From contig CBFIHP010000007.1 in the NCBI GenBank assembly GCA_965662355.1, forward strand, positions 62,001 through 126,000: a stretch of DNA of 64,000 bases, read 5' to 3'. A model generated the notes under the pieces. That model did no database searches. It saw only the letters and a list, made by a program, of their open reading frames with translations, and had not been told where the DNA came from. The stretch is from GCA-2683825 sp965662355. GTDB taxonomy: Bacteria; Planctomycetota; UBA1135; GCA-002686595. The position numbers and the translations under genes are program-made. Numbering within the stretch: the first letter of the stretch is position 1; each line of letters starts with the position of its first letter. Below are positions 52,910-61,320 of this stretch, piece after piece.

Positions 52910-55006
52910 ATGGACAAGGACCGCACGCTAGAACTGCTCAAGAGCATCCATGATGTCCAGACCACCTTCATCGAGGAGGCTTCGCCACGAGAGGTCTTCG
53001 ACAACCTGCTTGCCAAGCTTCTGTCCTTGACCGAGAGCGAGTACGGCTTCATCGGTGAGATCCAACGCAAGCCGGACGGCCTGCAGTATCTCAAAACCCA
53101 TGCAATCACGAACATCGCATGGGACGATGCGACGCGCGCCTTCTATTCCGAAAACGCTCCCCAAGGCCTGGAGTTCAATAACCTCGATACACTCTTCGGC
53201 GCGGTGATCCGAACCAAGAAGGCGGTCATCTCGAACGGACCCGAAGGGGATCCTCGCTCCGGAGGACGCCCGGACGGACACCCACCTTTGAGAGCATTTC
53301 TCGGACTGCCCCTGTTTTTCGGCAGCGAGATGATCGGCATGGTCGGCGTGGCCAACCGGGCCCTGGGCTACGACGGAGACGTCGTCGACTTCCTGCGTCC
53401 GTTCATCACGACCTGCGCCAATATCATTCGAGCCCATCGCAACGCCAGTGAACGGCGCGTGGCCGAAGGGGCTCTAGCAGCCAGCGAATCACGCTTCCGG
53501 CGTCTCTTCGAGGCCAACATCATCGGTGTCGTCTTCGCGGACACCGGCGGTTCCTTTTCCGACGCCAACGATGCCTTCCTGGCCATGGTCGGCTACGAGC
53601 GCGACGACCTCCCCCTCCGCTGGGACGAGATGACGCCACCCGAGTGGAGCTACACGGATCGGCGCGCACTGAGACAACTGCAGCAACATGGCATCGCCGA
53701 GCCCTGGGAAAAGGAATACTTCCGCAAGGACGGTTCGCGCATCCCCATCATCGTCGGCATGGCCTTCCTCGAGGGATCACGGGAGAAGGTGATCGGCTTC
53801 GTGCTCGATCTCAGCAAGCGCAAGCAAATGGAGGCCGAACAGAGAGACCTACGCGAGAGGTTACGTCAAAGTCAAAAGATGGAAGCGATCGGAACGGTCG
53901 CCGCTGGTATCGCCCACGACTTCAACAACCTTTTGACGGCAATCCGGGGTTGGGTGGACCTGGCCAATGTGACGACGCCCACGGGGAGCGACACACAACG
54001 CTCGCTGACGGAAATTGAAGTCGCGATCAGTCGTGGCGTCGACCTCACGCACACGCTCCTGACCTTCAGCCGCACCTCAAGTTCCGAAAAGAGGCCTATC
54101 GATGTCGCCCAGCTGATCCGCGATTCTTCACGGATGCTCGGGGCGATGATGCCGGCCTCGATCGAGCTCTCCGTGAACGCACCGGGTGAAGACGACTGCT
54201 GCTGGGTTCTCGCCAACGCAACGGAGATGCAACAGATCATCATCAACCTGACGGTCAACGCCCGTGACGCCATGCCCGAAGGCGGTGCGTTGACACTTCG
54301 TGTGGGAAGAGAACATCTGCAGGATCCTGTGCCCAACGGCCGTATCGTGATCTCGGTTCACGATGCGGGCATGGGCATGGACAAGACAACCCTGAAGAAG
54401 ATCTTCGATCCCTTCTTCACGACGAAGCCTCGCGGACGTGGTACGGGGCTCGGCATGTCCCTTGTGCACGGCATCGTGAACGACCATTCGGGCTCGATCG
54501 ATGTCCAATCGGAGCAAGGGGTCGGGACGACGATCTCCATCACGCTTCCGAGCTGCGACTCTCCTCCCGCCGAGGAGCTGACCGATACGCCGCCCAAGAG
54601 GCGTGGCCACGGCGAAGCCGTGCTCGTGGCGGAGGATGACCCCCAGGTGAGGGCGGTCATCTGCCTGACCCTCGCGGCTTCCGGCTACGAGCCCATCGAT
54701 GTCGCCGATGGCGCCGCCGCGCTCGAGATGATGAACACACGCGTAGACCAGATCCGTTTGGCCATCCTCGATGTCGACATGCCAAGACTAGATGGCCTGG
54801 AGTGCCTTGCCGAGATACGCAAGGTCAACGCATCGGTTCCAGTGATCATCATCAGCGGCTTCCACTTGCCGGACATCTCCGAATGGCAAGATTCGAACGT
54901 GTGCTTCGTGCCCAAGCCGCTGCGCGCCGACGAGTTGACACGCATGGTGGGTGATATTCTCGTGGAGACCGTGTCGGCGAACGAAACGGTAAGCGCGAAG
55001 AGCTAG
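52910..55006 (+). CDS. Hybrid histidine kinase: GAF-PAS-HisKA-HATPase-receiver
   Basis: 698 residues with no membrane segment, so cytoplasmic. Order: GAF domain (about 20-175, 'YLKTHAITNIAW', 'FLGLPLFFGSEMIGMVGVANR'), PAS (about 190-305, 'FRRLFEANIIGVVFAD'), dimerisation domain with the phospho-His at 336 ('GIAHDFNNLLTAIRG'), ATPase (about 420-545, 'NLTVNARDAMP', 'GRGTGLGMSLVHGI') and a C-terminal receiver with phospho-Asp621 ('AILDVDMPRLDG') and Lys in 'CFVPKPL'. It can therefore phosphorylate its own receiver and pass the phosphate on; no output domain or partner is adjacent. The start follows a poorly spaced AGG. The DNA right after its stop is a hairpin. Confidence 0.92.
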   Translation: MDKDRTLELLKSIHDVQTTFIEEASPREVFDNLLAKLLSLTESEYGFIGEIQRKPDGLQYLKTHAITNIAWDDATRAFYSENAPQGLEFNNLDTLFGAVIRTKKAVISNGPEGDPRSGGRPDGHPPLRAFLGLPLFFGSEMIGMVGVANRALGYDGDVVDFLRPFITTCANIIRAHRNASERRVAEGALAASESRFRRLFEANIIGVVFADTGGSFSDANDAFLAMVGYERDDLPLRWDEMTPPEWSYTDRRALRQLQQHGIAEPWEKEYFRKDGSRIPIIVGMAFLEGSREKVIGFVLDLSKRKQMEAEQRDLRERLRQSQKMEAIGTVAAGIAHDFNNLLTAIRGWVDLANVTTPTGSDTQRSLTEIEVAISRGVDLTHTLLTFSRTSSSEKRPIDVAQLIRDSSRMLGAMMPASIELSVNAPGEDDCCWVLANATEMQQIIINLTVNARDAMPEGGALTLRVGREHLQDPVPNGRIVISVHDAGMGMDKTTLKKIFDPFFTTKPRGRGTGLGMSLVHGIVNDHSGSIDVQSEQGVGTTISITLPSCDSPPAEELTDTPPKRRGHGEAVLVAEDDPQVRAVICLTLAASGYEPIDVADGAAALEMMNTRVDQIRLAILDVDMPRLDGLECLAEIRKVNASVPVIIISGFHLPDISEWQDSNVCFVPKPLRADELTRMVGDILVETVSANETVSAKS

Positions 55007-55022
55007 TGGGGTACGCACCCCA
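55007..55022. terminator. Hairpin filling the gap between convergent genes
   Basis: TGGGG-TACGCA-CCCCA (55007-55022) occupies the whole space between the kinase stop and the YfhO-like stop. It could act as a bidirectional terminator, though no T-tract follows on either side. Confidence 0.4.
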
Positions 55023-58019
55023 TTAGGATTCCACCCGGTTACGCCTGGCGCGAAAGAGACCGAGCAGACACAGAAGGCCTACGCAGGCGGCGCTGAGTCC
55101 CGAGATCCAGAGTCCTTGGTGAATGGACGCGGGCTCGTAGCGGAAGACGACCTCGTGCTCGCCAGCCTCCAGGGCGACGCCGCGGAAGATCATGTCCGCG
55201 GTGAAGACCTCGCGCTGTTCGCCGTCGACATAGACGTTCCAACCCGGGAAGTTCTGCTCGCTGAGGAGCAGGAGCCCATCGCCATCGAGCTGGGCCCGCA
55301 GAAAGACCTCGGTGTTCGTGAAGCGAGGCGTGGAGACACGGGCCTCTGTGAAGGGAGTCGCCGGACGCCAGCTGCCTTCGATGGCGCACACCGCTCGCGG
55401 GTCGAAGTTCTCGGGGTCGGCCTGGAACAGCGCGACGAACTCCGCGAGCTCGACCACCCGCGGAACACAGAAAGCCCGGGGCAGGGGGTCGCGGGCCCGA
55501 TAGAGAAAGGCCTCGGAGCGCATGCTCTCATCCGGGGACGCGGGACCTGCGAAGAGCTCCCAATCAGGATGCTCGAATGGAGTACTGCACACCAACATCC
55601 CCACGCCATAGAGGCGAAAGGCCGGATGGGACAGATCGACGCCGCGCGGCGTCCATTGAAGCAGCGCATTGCCACCCGCGGGCAGGATGGTCTCGCGATA
55701 GAAGTTGAAGTCCAGAACATCCATGGCGTCGTAGCCCTGAATGCCGCGCAGGCCACGAATCAAACCCGTGTTCGGCGGTAGGACATCCGCATCGGAGAAG
55801 AAGCGATAGGGCCCGAGTTCGCGCGCGAGGATCTCCTCGGTGAGTGTCGGGGGAAAGACCTGCGCGCGTGGCACGAGGGGGTTGATTCCCCAGGCGAACC
55901 ACAGGCCCTGGAAGAGCACCAAGCTGGGCACCATCCACACGAGCGCCGGGCTGCGGTCTCTCCAGGAACCGATCGGTACGAGCGCGCAAAGACCACCCAA
56001 GAGGACGAAGAGCAACGTGAGAGGTTGACCTTCGGTTCCGCGCTGAACGGTCAAGAGACCGGCCTTGCGGGTTCCGATGGGCTGATCGCTATCGTCCCTG
56101 TACAACGCAACCGAAAGCGCCCAATGACCGTCCTCGAGGACGCCCGTGTCGCGCACCGTGTTCTGGAACCAAACGGCGCCAGCCGGAACCTCGGGAGAAG
56201 ATTCGACGGAAGCCGCGGCGACTCGTGCAGCGGCCTTGGCACTGGGAGCGGTGTCGATCGGAAGCGGCAGCACGAAGCGCGCGTCGGGAATGGCGCTGCC
56301 GCCCGGGTCGAGCCGCTGCAGGATCAGCACCGCGCGATCGAAGGGAACCGTGGAGGAGACCCACCCCTCGAAAGGCACGGCGCGACCGGCGCTGGGCGCA
56401 TCGGGATAGAGCACCATCCCGAAGTGCTCGTCCGCATCCGGACTGCGCTGGACATGCTCCGCGAGCGGCGCTGGCCCCGGATCGTGCAGCACGGACGCGC
56501 TCAAGGCGAACAGGCTCGCCACGGAGACGACCCGCGCCAGGCGGCCGGCGGATTCGAGCGCGTCCCCGGCCAGCAGCCCGAGCATCAGAGCCGAGACCGA
56601 GGCGCAACGCACGGTCGCACCCAAGCCCACCACCGGCACGAAGCGATAGAGATCGAGCAAACCCGGTAGCTCGATCGCGAGCAGAAACATGACCACACCG
56701 AGCCCGACGATGATGCCGCGGCGCGACAAATGGCTCTGCGCGCTCGCGATGCCGGCGAACGCGAGGGCGAGCACCGGAAAGGCCACCCACGCGCTACCGT
56801 TCTCGATCAGGGTCCCCTCTCCGAAGTAACCCCCGCGGGCCGGATGGCCGAAGAGATCGGGGATCAGAGCGAGCCGCGCGGCGATACCGAAGCGCTCACC
56901 GAAGACGAGCGCTCCTCCGAGGATCGCCAGGACGAGCCCTCCGCTGGCCATGTAGCGCACACGCACGTCGTGGCGCGTGCCTCCGGAAACGGCGCTCACG
57001 TTATTCCGAAAGTGCACGACGAGCCCGACCAGGAACACCAGCAAGCCCAGGGCGATCAGGTCGAGGGCGGCGCGTGCCTCGGTGGCGGAAAGCTCGCGCA
57101 CGTACTTGGCCGCCGATAGTTCGAGGTATTCGTATACGGGCCACAGACTGGCCGCGCCACAACCGGTGCCGAGAAGCAAAGCGCCCAGGGCCATGAACCC
57201 CGACGCACGGTCACGGCGCAGGATGGAGAGCGCCCAGATCCCCGCCGCACAGCCGACGTAGAACGCGGTTTCGACGTGGCCGCCGAGGATTGCCAGCGCA
57301 AAGCACAGGGCTGCTGCCCCGGCCGACAGAAGCGAGTGGCCGGCCGAGGTCCTGCCCTTGGCGATGCCCTCGAGAAAGAACAACGTCCACGGCAAGAGGG
57401 GCGGGACGTGTCCCAGGGCGTGGTTCAGCCACAACACCTGATAGCCGCTGAAGGCGAAAGCACAAGCGCACAGAAAGGCCCCGGGCGATTGCAGGCCCAG
57501 GCGCCTGGCCAAGGCGTAGGCCCCCCCCATGGCGACGGCGATCCGCAACCAGGCAAGTAGGCCGAAGCCCCAATCGAAGAGCGCATCGCCTCCGATCACC
57601 TGCAGGACGCACAGGAGCCAGACCTGCGGATCGAGCGCCCCCGATTGAGCGTTGCCGACCCCCGGAGCTCCTGCATAGATGTCCGGACACCAATAGGGCG
57701 GGTCCCCGGAAATCCAGCTGCGCGCCACCCACTTGTAAAAGGGGTAGAACTGCACGCCCTGGTCGGACAGCTCGGGGTTCTGCGGAACGCCGCGCTCCGA
57801 GGCCGCCTCGACCCCGCCCCAGGGCAAGTGCGCGGATGTGCCATCCACCGCCAGTGCGACCTTGCCCCCGATCAGGGCGGGCAAGAAGGGCAGCGAGGAG
57901 AGCACCAGCACGAGGATCGACACCCAGAGCCTCTCCCGGCCCGCCCGGGCCACATTTGCGACCGGATCCACGGGGCCGGGAGACTCGCTCGATTGGGAGG
58001 ATTCGGAGAGATTCGTCAT
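55023..58019 (-). CDS. Large YfhO-like membrane protein
   Basis: 998 residues from an ATG at 58019 (a GTG at 58028 is possible). The N-terminal 35 residues are hydrophilic; then come about thirteen hydrophobic segments to residue 700, with 'GAPGVGNAQSGALDPQ' in the first loop. The C-terminal 120 residues carry the YfhO pattern 'LLLSEQNFPGWNVYVDGEQ', 'MIFRGVALEAGEHEVVFRYEP' and a final helix. The YfhO family is linked to export or modification of surface glycans; the reaction is unknown. The tail is convergent with the kinase gene. Neighbouring glycosyltransferases fit a surface-polysaccharide role. Confidence 0.8.
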   Translation of the reverse strand: MTNLSESSQSSESPGPVDPVANVARAGRERLWVSILVLVLSSLPFLPALIGGKVALAVDGTSAHLPWGGVEAASERGVPQNPELSDQGVQFYPFYKWVARSWISGDPPYWCPDIYAGAPGVGNAQSGALDPQVWLLCVLQVIGGDALFDWGFGLLAWLRIAVAMGGAYALARRLGLQSPGAFLCACAFAFSGYQVLWLNHALGHVPPLLPWTLFFLEGIAKGRTSAGHSLLSAGAAALCFALAILGGHVETAFYVGCAAGIWALSILRRDRASGFMALGALLLGTGCGAASLWPVYEYLELSAAKYVRELSATEARAALDLIALGLLVFLVGLVVHFRNNVSAVSGGTRHDVRVRYMASGGLVLAILGGALVFGERFGIAARLALIPDLFGHPARGGYFGEGTLIENGSAWVAFPVLALAFAGIASAQSHLSRRGIIVGLGVVMFLLAIELPGLLDLYRFVPVVGLGATVRCASVSALMLGLLAGDALESAGRLARVVSVASLFALSASVLHDPGPAPLAEHVQRSPDADEHFGMVLYPDAPSAGRAVPFEGWVSSTVPFDRAVLILQRLDPGGSAIPDARFVLPLPIDTAPSAKAAARVAAASVESSPEVPAGAVWFQNTVRDTGVLEDGHWALSVALYRDDSDQPIGTRKAGLLTVQRGTEGQPLTLLFVLLGGLCALVPIGSWRDRSPALVWMVPSLVLFQGLWFAWGINPLVPRAQVFPPTLTEEILARELGPYRFFSDADVLPPNTGLIRGLRGIQGYDAMDVLDFNFYRETILPAGGNALLQWTPRGVDLSHPAFRLYGVGMLVCSTPFEHPDWELFAGPASPDESMRSEAFLYRARDPLPRAFCVPRVVELAEFVALFQADPENFDPRAVCAIEGSWRPATPFTEARVSTPRFTNTEVFLRAQLDGDGLLLLSEQNFPGWNVYVDGEQREVFTADMIFRGVALEAGEHEVVFRYEPASIHQGLWISGLSAACVGLLCLLGLFRARRNRVES

Positions 58020-58185
58020 CGCAGGCACCCGGATGCAGGATCCGTCCGATGTCGGGTCAAGCTCGAGGGGTGCGGGGGCCGTTACGGTAACGACCCTGCC
58101 AGTCCGGAGCCATGCGCGGTTCTCGGCTCCAGCCCGGCCCTCGACATCTTTCCTGGACGATCCCAGTCGCTATATTTCCAGCCCC

Positions 58186-58914
58186 ATGCCCGCCCCCGCC
58201 CTATCGGTGGTGATACCGATCTACAACGAGGAGGCCATCCTCGAGGAGACGTTCGCACAGCTCGTTGCGGTGCTCGACGATATCGTACCGAGCTACGAGA
58301 TCGTCTGTGTCGATGACGGCTCCACGGATCGCTCGCCCAACCTGCTGAAGGAGCTGGCTGAATCGTACGCGCACGTGCGGATCTTCTTTCTGCCCGAGAA
58401 CCGCGGCAAGGGCGCCGCGGTGCGCCGTGGGATGCTGGAGGCGATCGGTGACAAGCAGCTCTTCATGGACGCCGATCTCTCGACACCGCTCAGCGAGATC
58501 GAGCGCTTTCTCGGTGCCCTGGCCGCGGGGCACGAGGTCGTCATTGGAAACCGCCACGCCCCGGGCGCACACATCACGCGGCATCAACCCCGAATTCGCG
58601 AGGTTCTCGGCAAGGGCTTCACCTTGCTGACGCGCATCTTTCTCGCCCCGGGTGTGAACGACTTCACGTGCGGTTTCAAGGGCTTTCAACGCGACGCAGC
58701 CCGTGAGATCTTCAAGCGTTCGACGCAGGACGGCTGGGCCTTCGACGCCGAGCTGGTCTTGATCGCCCACCTGATGGATTTCAGACTCGCGCAGCTTCCC
58801 GTCGAGTGGCGCCACGAGGAAGGCACGAAGGTGCGGATCCTCTCGGCCGTCTTCGGATCCCTGAAAGAGCTCTTCGCCATCAAGTGGCGACAGATGCGCG
58901 GCGGCTACAAGTAG
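58186..58914 (+). CDS. Family 2 glycosyltransferase, dolichyl/polyprenyl-phosphate-sugar synthase type
   Basis: 242 residues from an ATG at 58186. GT2 motifs are 'LSVVIPIYNEEAILEET', 'VCVDDGSTDRSPNLL', 'ENRGKGAAVRRGM' and 'LFMDADLSTPLSEIERF' (DxD-like). 'DFTCGFKGFQRDAAREIF' is typical of DPM1-like and polyprenyl-phosphate glycosyltransferases. No transmembrane tail is present, so the donor is probably cytoplasmic UDP-sugar and the acceptor polyprenyl phosphate. The next gene begins 8 bp later. Acceptor and sugar are not determined. Confidence 0.88.
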   Translation: MPAPALSVVIPIYNEEAILEETFAQLVAVLDDIVPSYEIVCVDDGSTDRSPNLLKELAESYAHVRIFFLPENRGKGAAVRRGMLEAIGDKQLFMDADLSTPLSEIERFLGALAAGHEVVIGNRHAPGAHITRHQPRIREVLGKGFTLLTRIFLAPGVNDFTCGFKGFQRDAAREIFKRSTQDGWAFDAELVLIAHLMDFRLAQLPVEWRHEEGTKVRILSAVFGSLKELFAIKWRQMRGGYK

Positions 58915-58922
58915 GCCGGGTA

Positions 58923-59699
58923 TTGGACTCGCGAACGGACGATCCGGGTCTCGAGCTGCCGAGCCATGTGCGCCCGGACGGGACGCGCTACGTCGGGCGT
59001 GCCCATGCTCCAGTCCGGCGTTTCTCTGACGATGCAGCCTTCGACGAGTTCTTTCGCGAGCTCCAGAGAGGCTTCGGCCCCCAGCACTGGTGGCCCGCCG
59101 AATCGCCCTTCGAGGTCCTCGTCGGAGCGGTGCTGACCCAGAACACGGCCTGGCGCAATGTCGAGCTCGCCCTGGGTCACTTGAAGCGTGCGAGGCTCAT
59201 CACACCCACTAGCCTTCTCTGTGCGAGCGACGAGGTGCTGGAGCGGGCCCTGCGCCCATCGGGCTACTTTCGGGCGAAAACGAAGAAACTACGGGCTCTC
59301 TGCACCTGGTACGTGGAGGTCGGTGGGCTGCGTGCGCTCGTGGAGCGACCCCTGGAGCCCTTGCGCACGGAGCTCCTCACGGTCCACGGTATCGGCCCCG
59401 AAACGGCCGACTCCATCCTTTGCTACGGAGCAGGACGACGCACGCCGGTCATCGATGCGTACACGCGCCGGATCTTCGCGCGCCACGGATTGGCGGACGG
59501 CGAGGCGACCTACGAAGAGCTGCGTGGTTTTGTGAAGGACAGACTCGTACGCTCTCAGGCCGTCTACGAGGAGTTCCACGCCCTCTGCGTCCGCGCCGGC
59601 TACGACAACTGCAAACCGAAACCGCGCTGTGACGACTGTCCGGCCACTCCGCCGGCCTGTATTCCTGGAAGCCTCCGGGACTCTCAAGACGCAACCTGA
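58923..59699 (+). CDS. Endonuclease III-related (HhH-GPD) DNA glycosylase-like protein
   Basis: 258 residues from a proposed TTG at 58923; a GTG at 58968 is the other candidate. The HhH-GPD core is 'SPFEVLVGAVLTQNTAW', 'LLTVHGIGPETADSILCYG' and 'VIDAYTRRIFARHG', with the conserved catalytic Asp. The lysine that gives endonuclease III its lyase activity (G-R-K-T) is replaced by Glu (G-P-E-T), so only glycosylase activity is likely. 'CKPKPRCDDCPATPPAC' could hold an iron-sulfur cluster, although its spacing (5-2-6) differs from the usual 6-2-5. It is one of the COG2231-type proteins. It sits between two glycosyltransferase genes. Confidence 0.83.
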   Translation: MDSRTDDPGLELPSHVRPDGTRYVGRAHAPVRRFSDDAAFDEFFRELQRGFGPQHWWPAESPFEVLVGAVLTQNTAWRNVELALGHLKRARLITPTSLLCASDEVLERALRPSGYFRAKTKKLRALCTWYVEVGGLRALVERPLEPLRTELLTVHGIGPETADSILCYGAGRRTPVIDAYTRRIFARHGLADGEATYEELRGFVKDRLVRSQAVYEEFHALCVRAGYDNCKPKPRCDDCPATPPACIPGSLRDSQDAT

Positions 59700-59702
59700 G
59701 CC

Positions 59703-60452
59703 ATGTTCGAGGACCAGAACGTCGCGGTCGTGATTCCCGCGAAAGACGAAGAAGCGACCATCGCAGAGGTCGTCGCGTCCTTCGCCGCCCTCGAGTGCGT
59801 GGACCGGGTGGTCGTGGTCGACAACAACTGCAACGATCGCACGGCGGAGCTCGCCGTGCAGGCCGGGGGCGAGGTGCTCGTCGAATCGAAACCGGGCTAC
59901 GGGAGCGCCATCATGGCGGGCCTCGACCATGTCTTCGAAACCGGAACCGAGCTGGCGCTCGTCACCGAAGCGGACGGCTCGTTCGCGGCCCGCGATGCCT
60001 GGAAGCTGTTGCACTACCTCGAGGACGGACAGTTGATCCTGGGCACGCGCACGACCCACCAGATGGTCCAGCAGGCGGCCAACATGAGCCTGCTCCTGCG
60101 CATCGGCAATCTGGTCATGGCCAAGCTGCTGGAGCTCATGTGGTGGTGGCCGAACGAACCCCGTTTGACGGATGTCGGCTGTACCTACCGCGCGTTGGGT
60201 GCCGCGACCTGGAATGAGCTGCGCGACTCGCTGCAGGAAAGCGGCCCGGCTTTCTCACCGGAAATGATTGCCCGCGCCTACGCCCGGGGTCTGCGCGTGA
60301 TCGAGATCCCCGTCCAATATGGAGCGCGGCGGGGAGGCGACTCGAAACACACCGCAAACCTGATGGGGGCCGCCAGGACCGCTCTATCGATGTTCAGGTC
60401 CATTTGTCGCGTTCGCGCGGAGACCCTTTTTGGTGATTTTGGAGGCCGCTGA
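59703..60452 (+). CDS. Family 2 glycosyltransferase
   Basis: 249 residues from an ATG 3 bp after the preceding gene. GT2 motifs: 'VAVVIPAKDEEATIAEVV', 'RVVVVDNNCNDRTAELA', 'KPGYGSAIMAGLDH' and 'LALVTEADGSFAARDAW' (aspartate metal site). A short helix follows ('MVQQAANMSLLLRIGNLVMAKLLELMWWW'), which suggests association with the membrane. Similar proteins transfer sugars to polyprenyl phosphate or lipid A. The sugar is unknown. The gap of 160 bp to the response regulator gene marks the end of this group. Confidence 0.87.
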   Translation: MFEDQNVAVVIPAKDEEATIAEVVASFAALECVDRVVVVDNNCNDRTAELAVQAGGEVLVESKPGYGSAIMAGLDHVFETGTELALVTEADGSFAARDAWKLLHYLEDGQLILGTRTTHQMVQQAANMSLLLRIGNLVMAKLLELMWWWPNEPRLTDVGCTYRALGAATWNELRDSLQESGPAFSPEMIARAYARGLRVIEIPVQYGARRGGDSKHTANLMGAARTALSMFRSICRVRAETLFGDFGGR

Positions 60453-60577
60453 GGGCATTTTGTAGCTTTTCGGTATTCCTGGACGGATCGAGAGATCCCA
60501 GACGTAAGCAGAAGGTCACGGATTCGCAAAGCGCCCGACCCCGATCCGGTCGATAAGACCGCACGGTTCCTTCAGGA

Positions 60578-60589
60578 GGGCGCGCGCCC
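60578..60589. repeat. Perfect palindrome upstream of the response regulator
   Basis: GGGCGCGCGCCC is a 12-bp perfect palindrome 23 bases before the regulator's ATG. It may be an operator or chance in GC-rich DNA. Confidence 0.35.
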
Positions 60590-60612
60590 ACATTAGTCAG
60601 GACACACGAGAC

Positions 60613-61302
60613 ATGACTCAACGGATTCTCGTCGTAGAGGATGAGGAAGCCCTCGCCTCCGGCATTCGAGACGCACTCAGCCACGCCGGATACGAAGCCG
60701 ATATTGCCCACGACGGCAACGGCGCCATGGAAAAGCTCAACCAGGACCCCTTCGACCTCGTGGTCCTGGACATCATGCTCCCCGGCAAGAGCGGTCTGGA
60801 CGTCCTGCGCGAGCTGCGGGAAGCCCGCAAGGACGTGCGCGTCGTCATGCTAACGGCCCTCGCGGACGAGGCGGACGTTGTACGTGGATTCGAGCTAGGG
60901 GCCGACGACTACATGCCCAAGCCCTTCTCGCCGCGCGAGCTGGTGGCTCGGGTCAACGCCCAGTTCCGACGCCGGGACATGGACAGCGCTCCCCCGCCCC
61001 AGCTGGATCTCCCCGGAAGCATCCAGGTCGATCTCGCCCGCCTCGAGGTTCATCGCAACGGCGAGGTCGTCCCGCTGACCCCCCGCGAGGGCGATATTCT
61101 CGAATACCTCGTGCGTCACCGCGATCGCGTGGTCACCCGCGAGGACCTGCTCCTGGACGTGTGGCACTACAGAAACGCCAACATCGAGACCCGGACGGTC
61201 GATATTCACATCGTCGGTCTGCGACGCAAGATCGAACCCGATCCGGCAAACCCGACGCTTATCCAAACGGTACGTGGAAAGGGCTACCGCTGGTTCGCCT
61301 GA
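60613..61302 (+). CDS. OmpR/PhoB-family response regulator
   Basis: 229 residues from an ATG at 60613. The receiver domain (1-115) has the acidic pocket 'VVEDEEAL', phospho-Asp53 ('VVLDIMLPGKSGLD'), and the Thr and Lys of 'MLTALAD' and 'YMPKPFSPREL'. The winged-helix domain (about 130-228) has 'VPLTPREGDILEYLVRHRDRVVTREDLLLDVW' and 'RTVDIHIVGLRRKIEPDPANPTLIQTVRGKGYRW'. It binds DNA as a phosphorylated dimer. The cognate kinase follows 18 bp later. Targets are unknown. Confidence 0.96.
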   Translation: MTQRILVVEDEEALASGIRDALSHAGYEADIAHDGNGAMEKLNQDPFDLVVLDIMLPGKSGLDVLRELREARKDVRVVMLTALADEADVVRGFELGADDYMPKPFSPRELVARVNAQFRRRDMDSAPPPQLDLPGSIQVDLARLEVHRNGEVVPLTPREGDILEYLVRHRDRVVTREDLLLDVWHYRNANIETRTVDIHIVGLRRKIEPDPANPTLIQTVRGKGYRWFA

Positions 61303-61320
61303 TCGACGATACCTCGCTCC

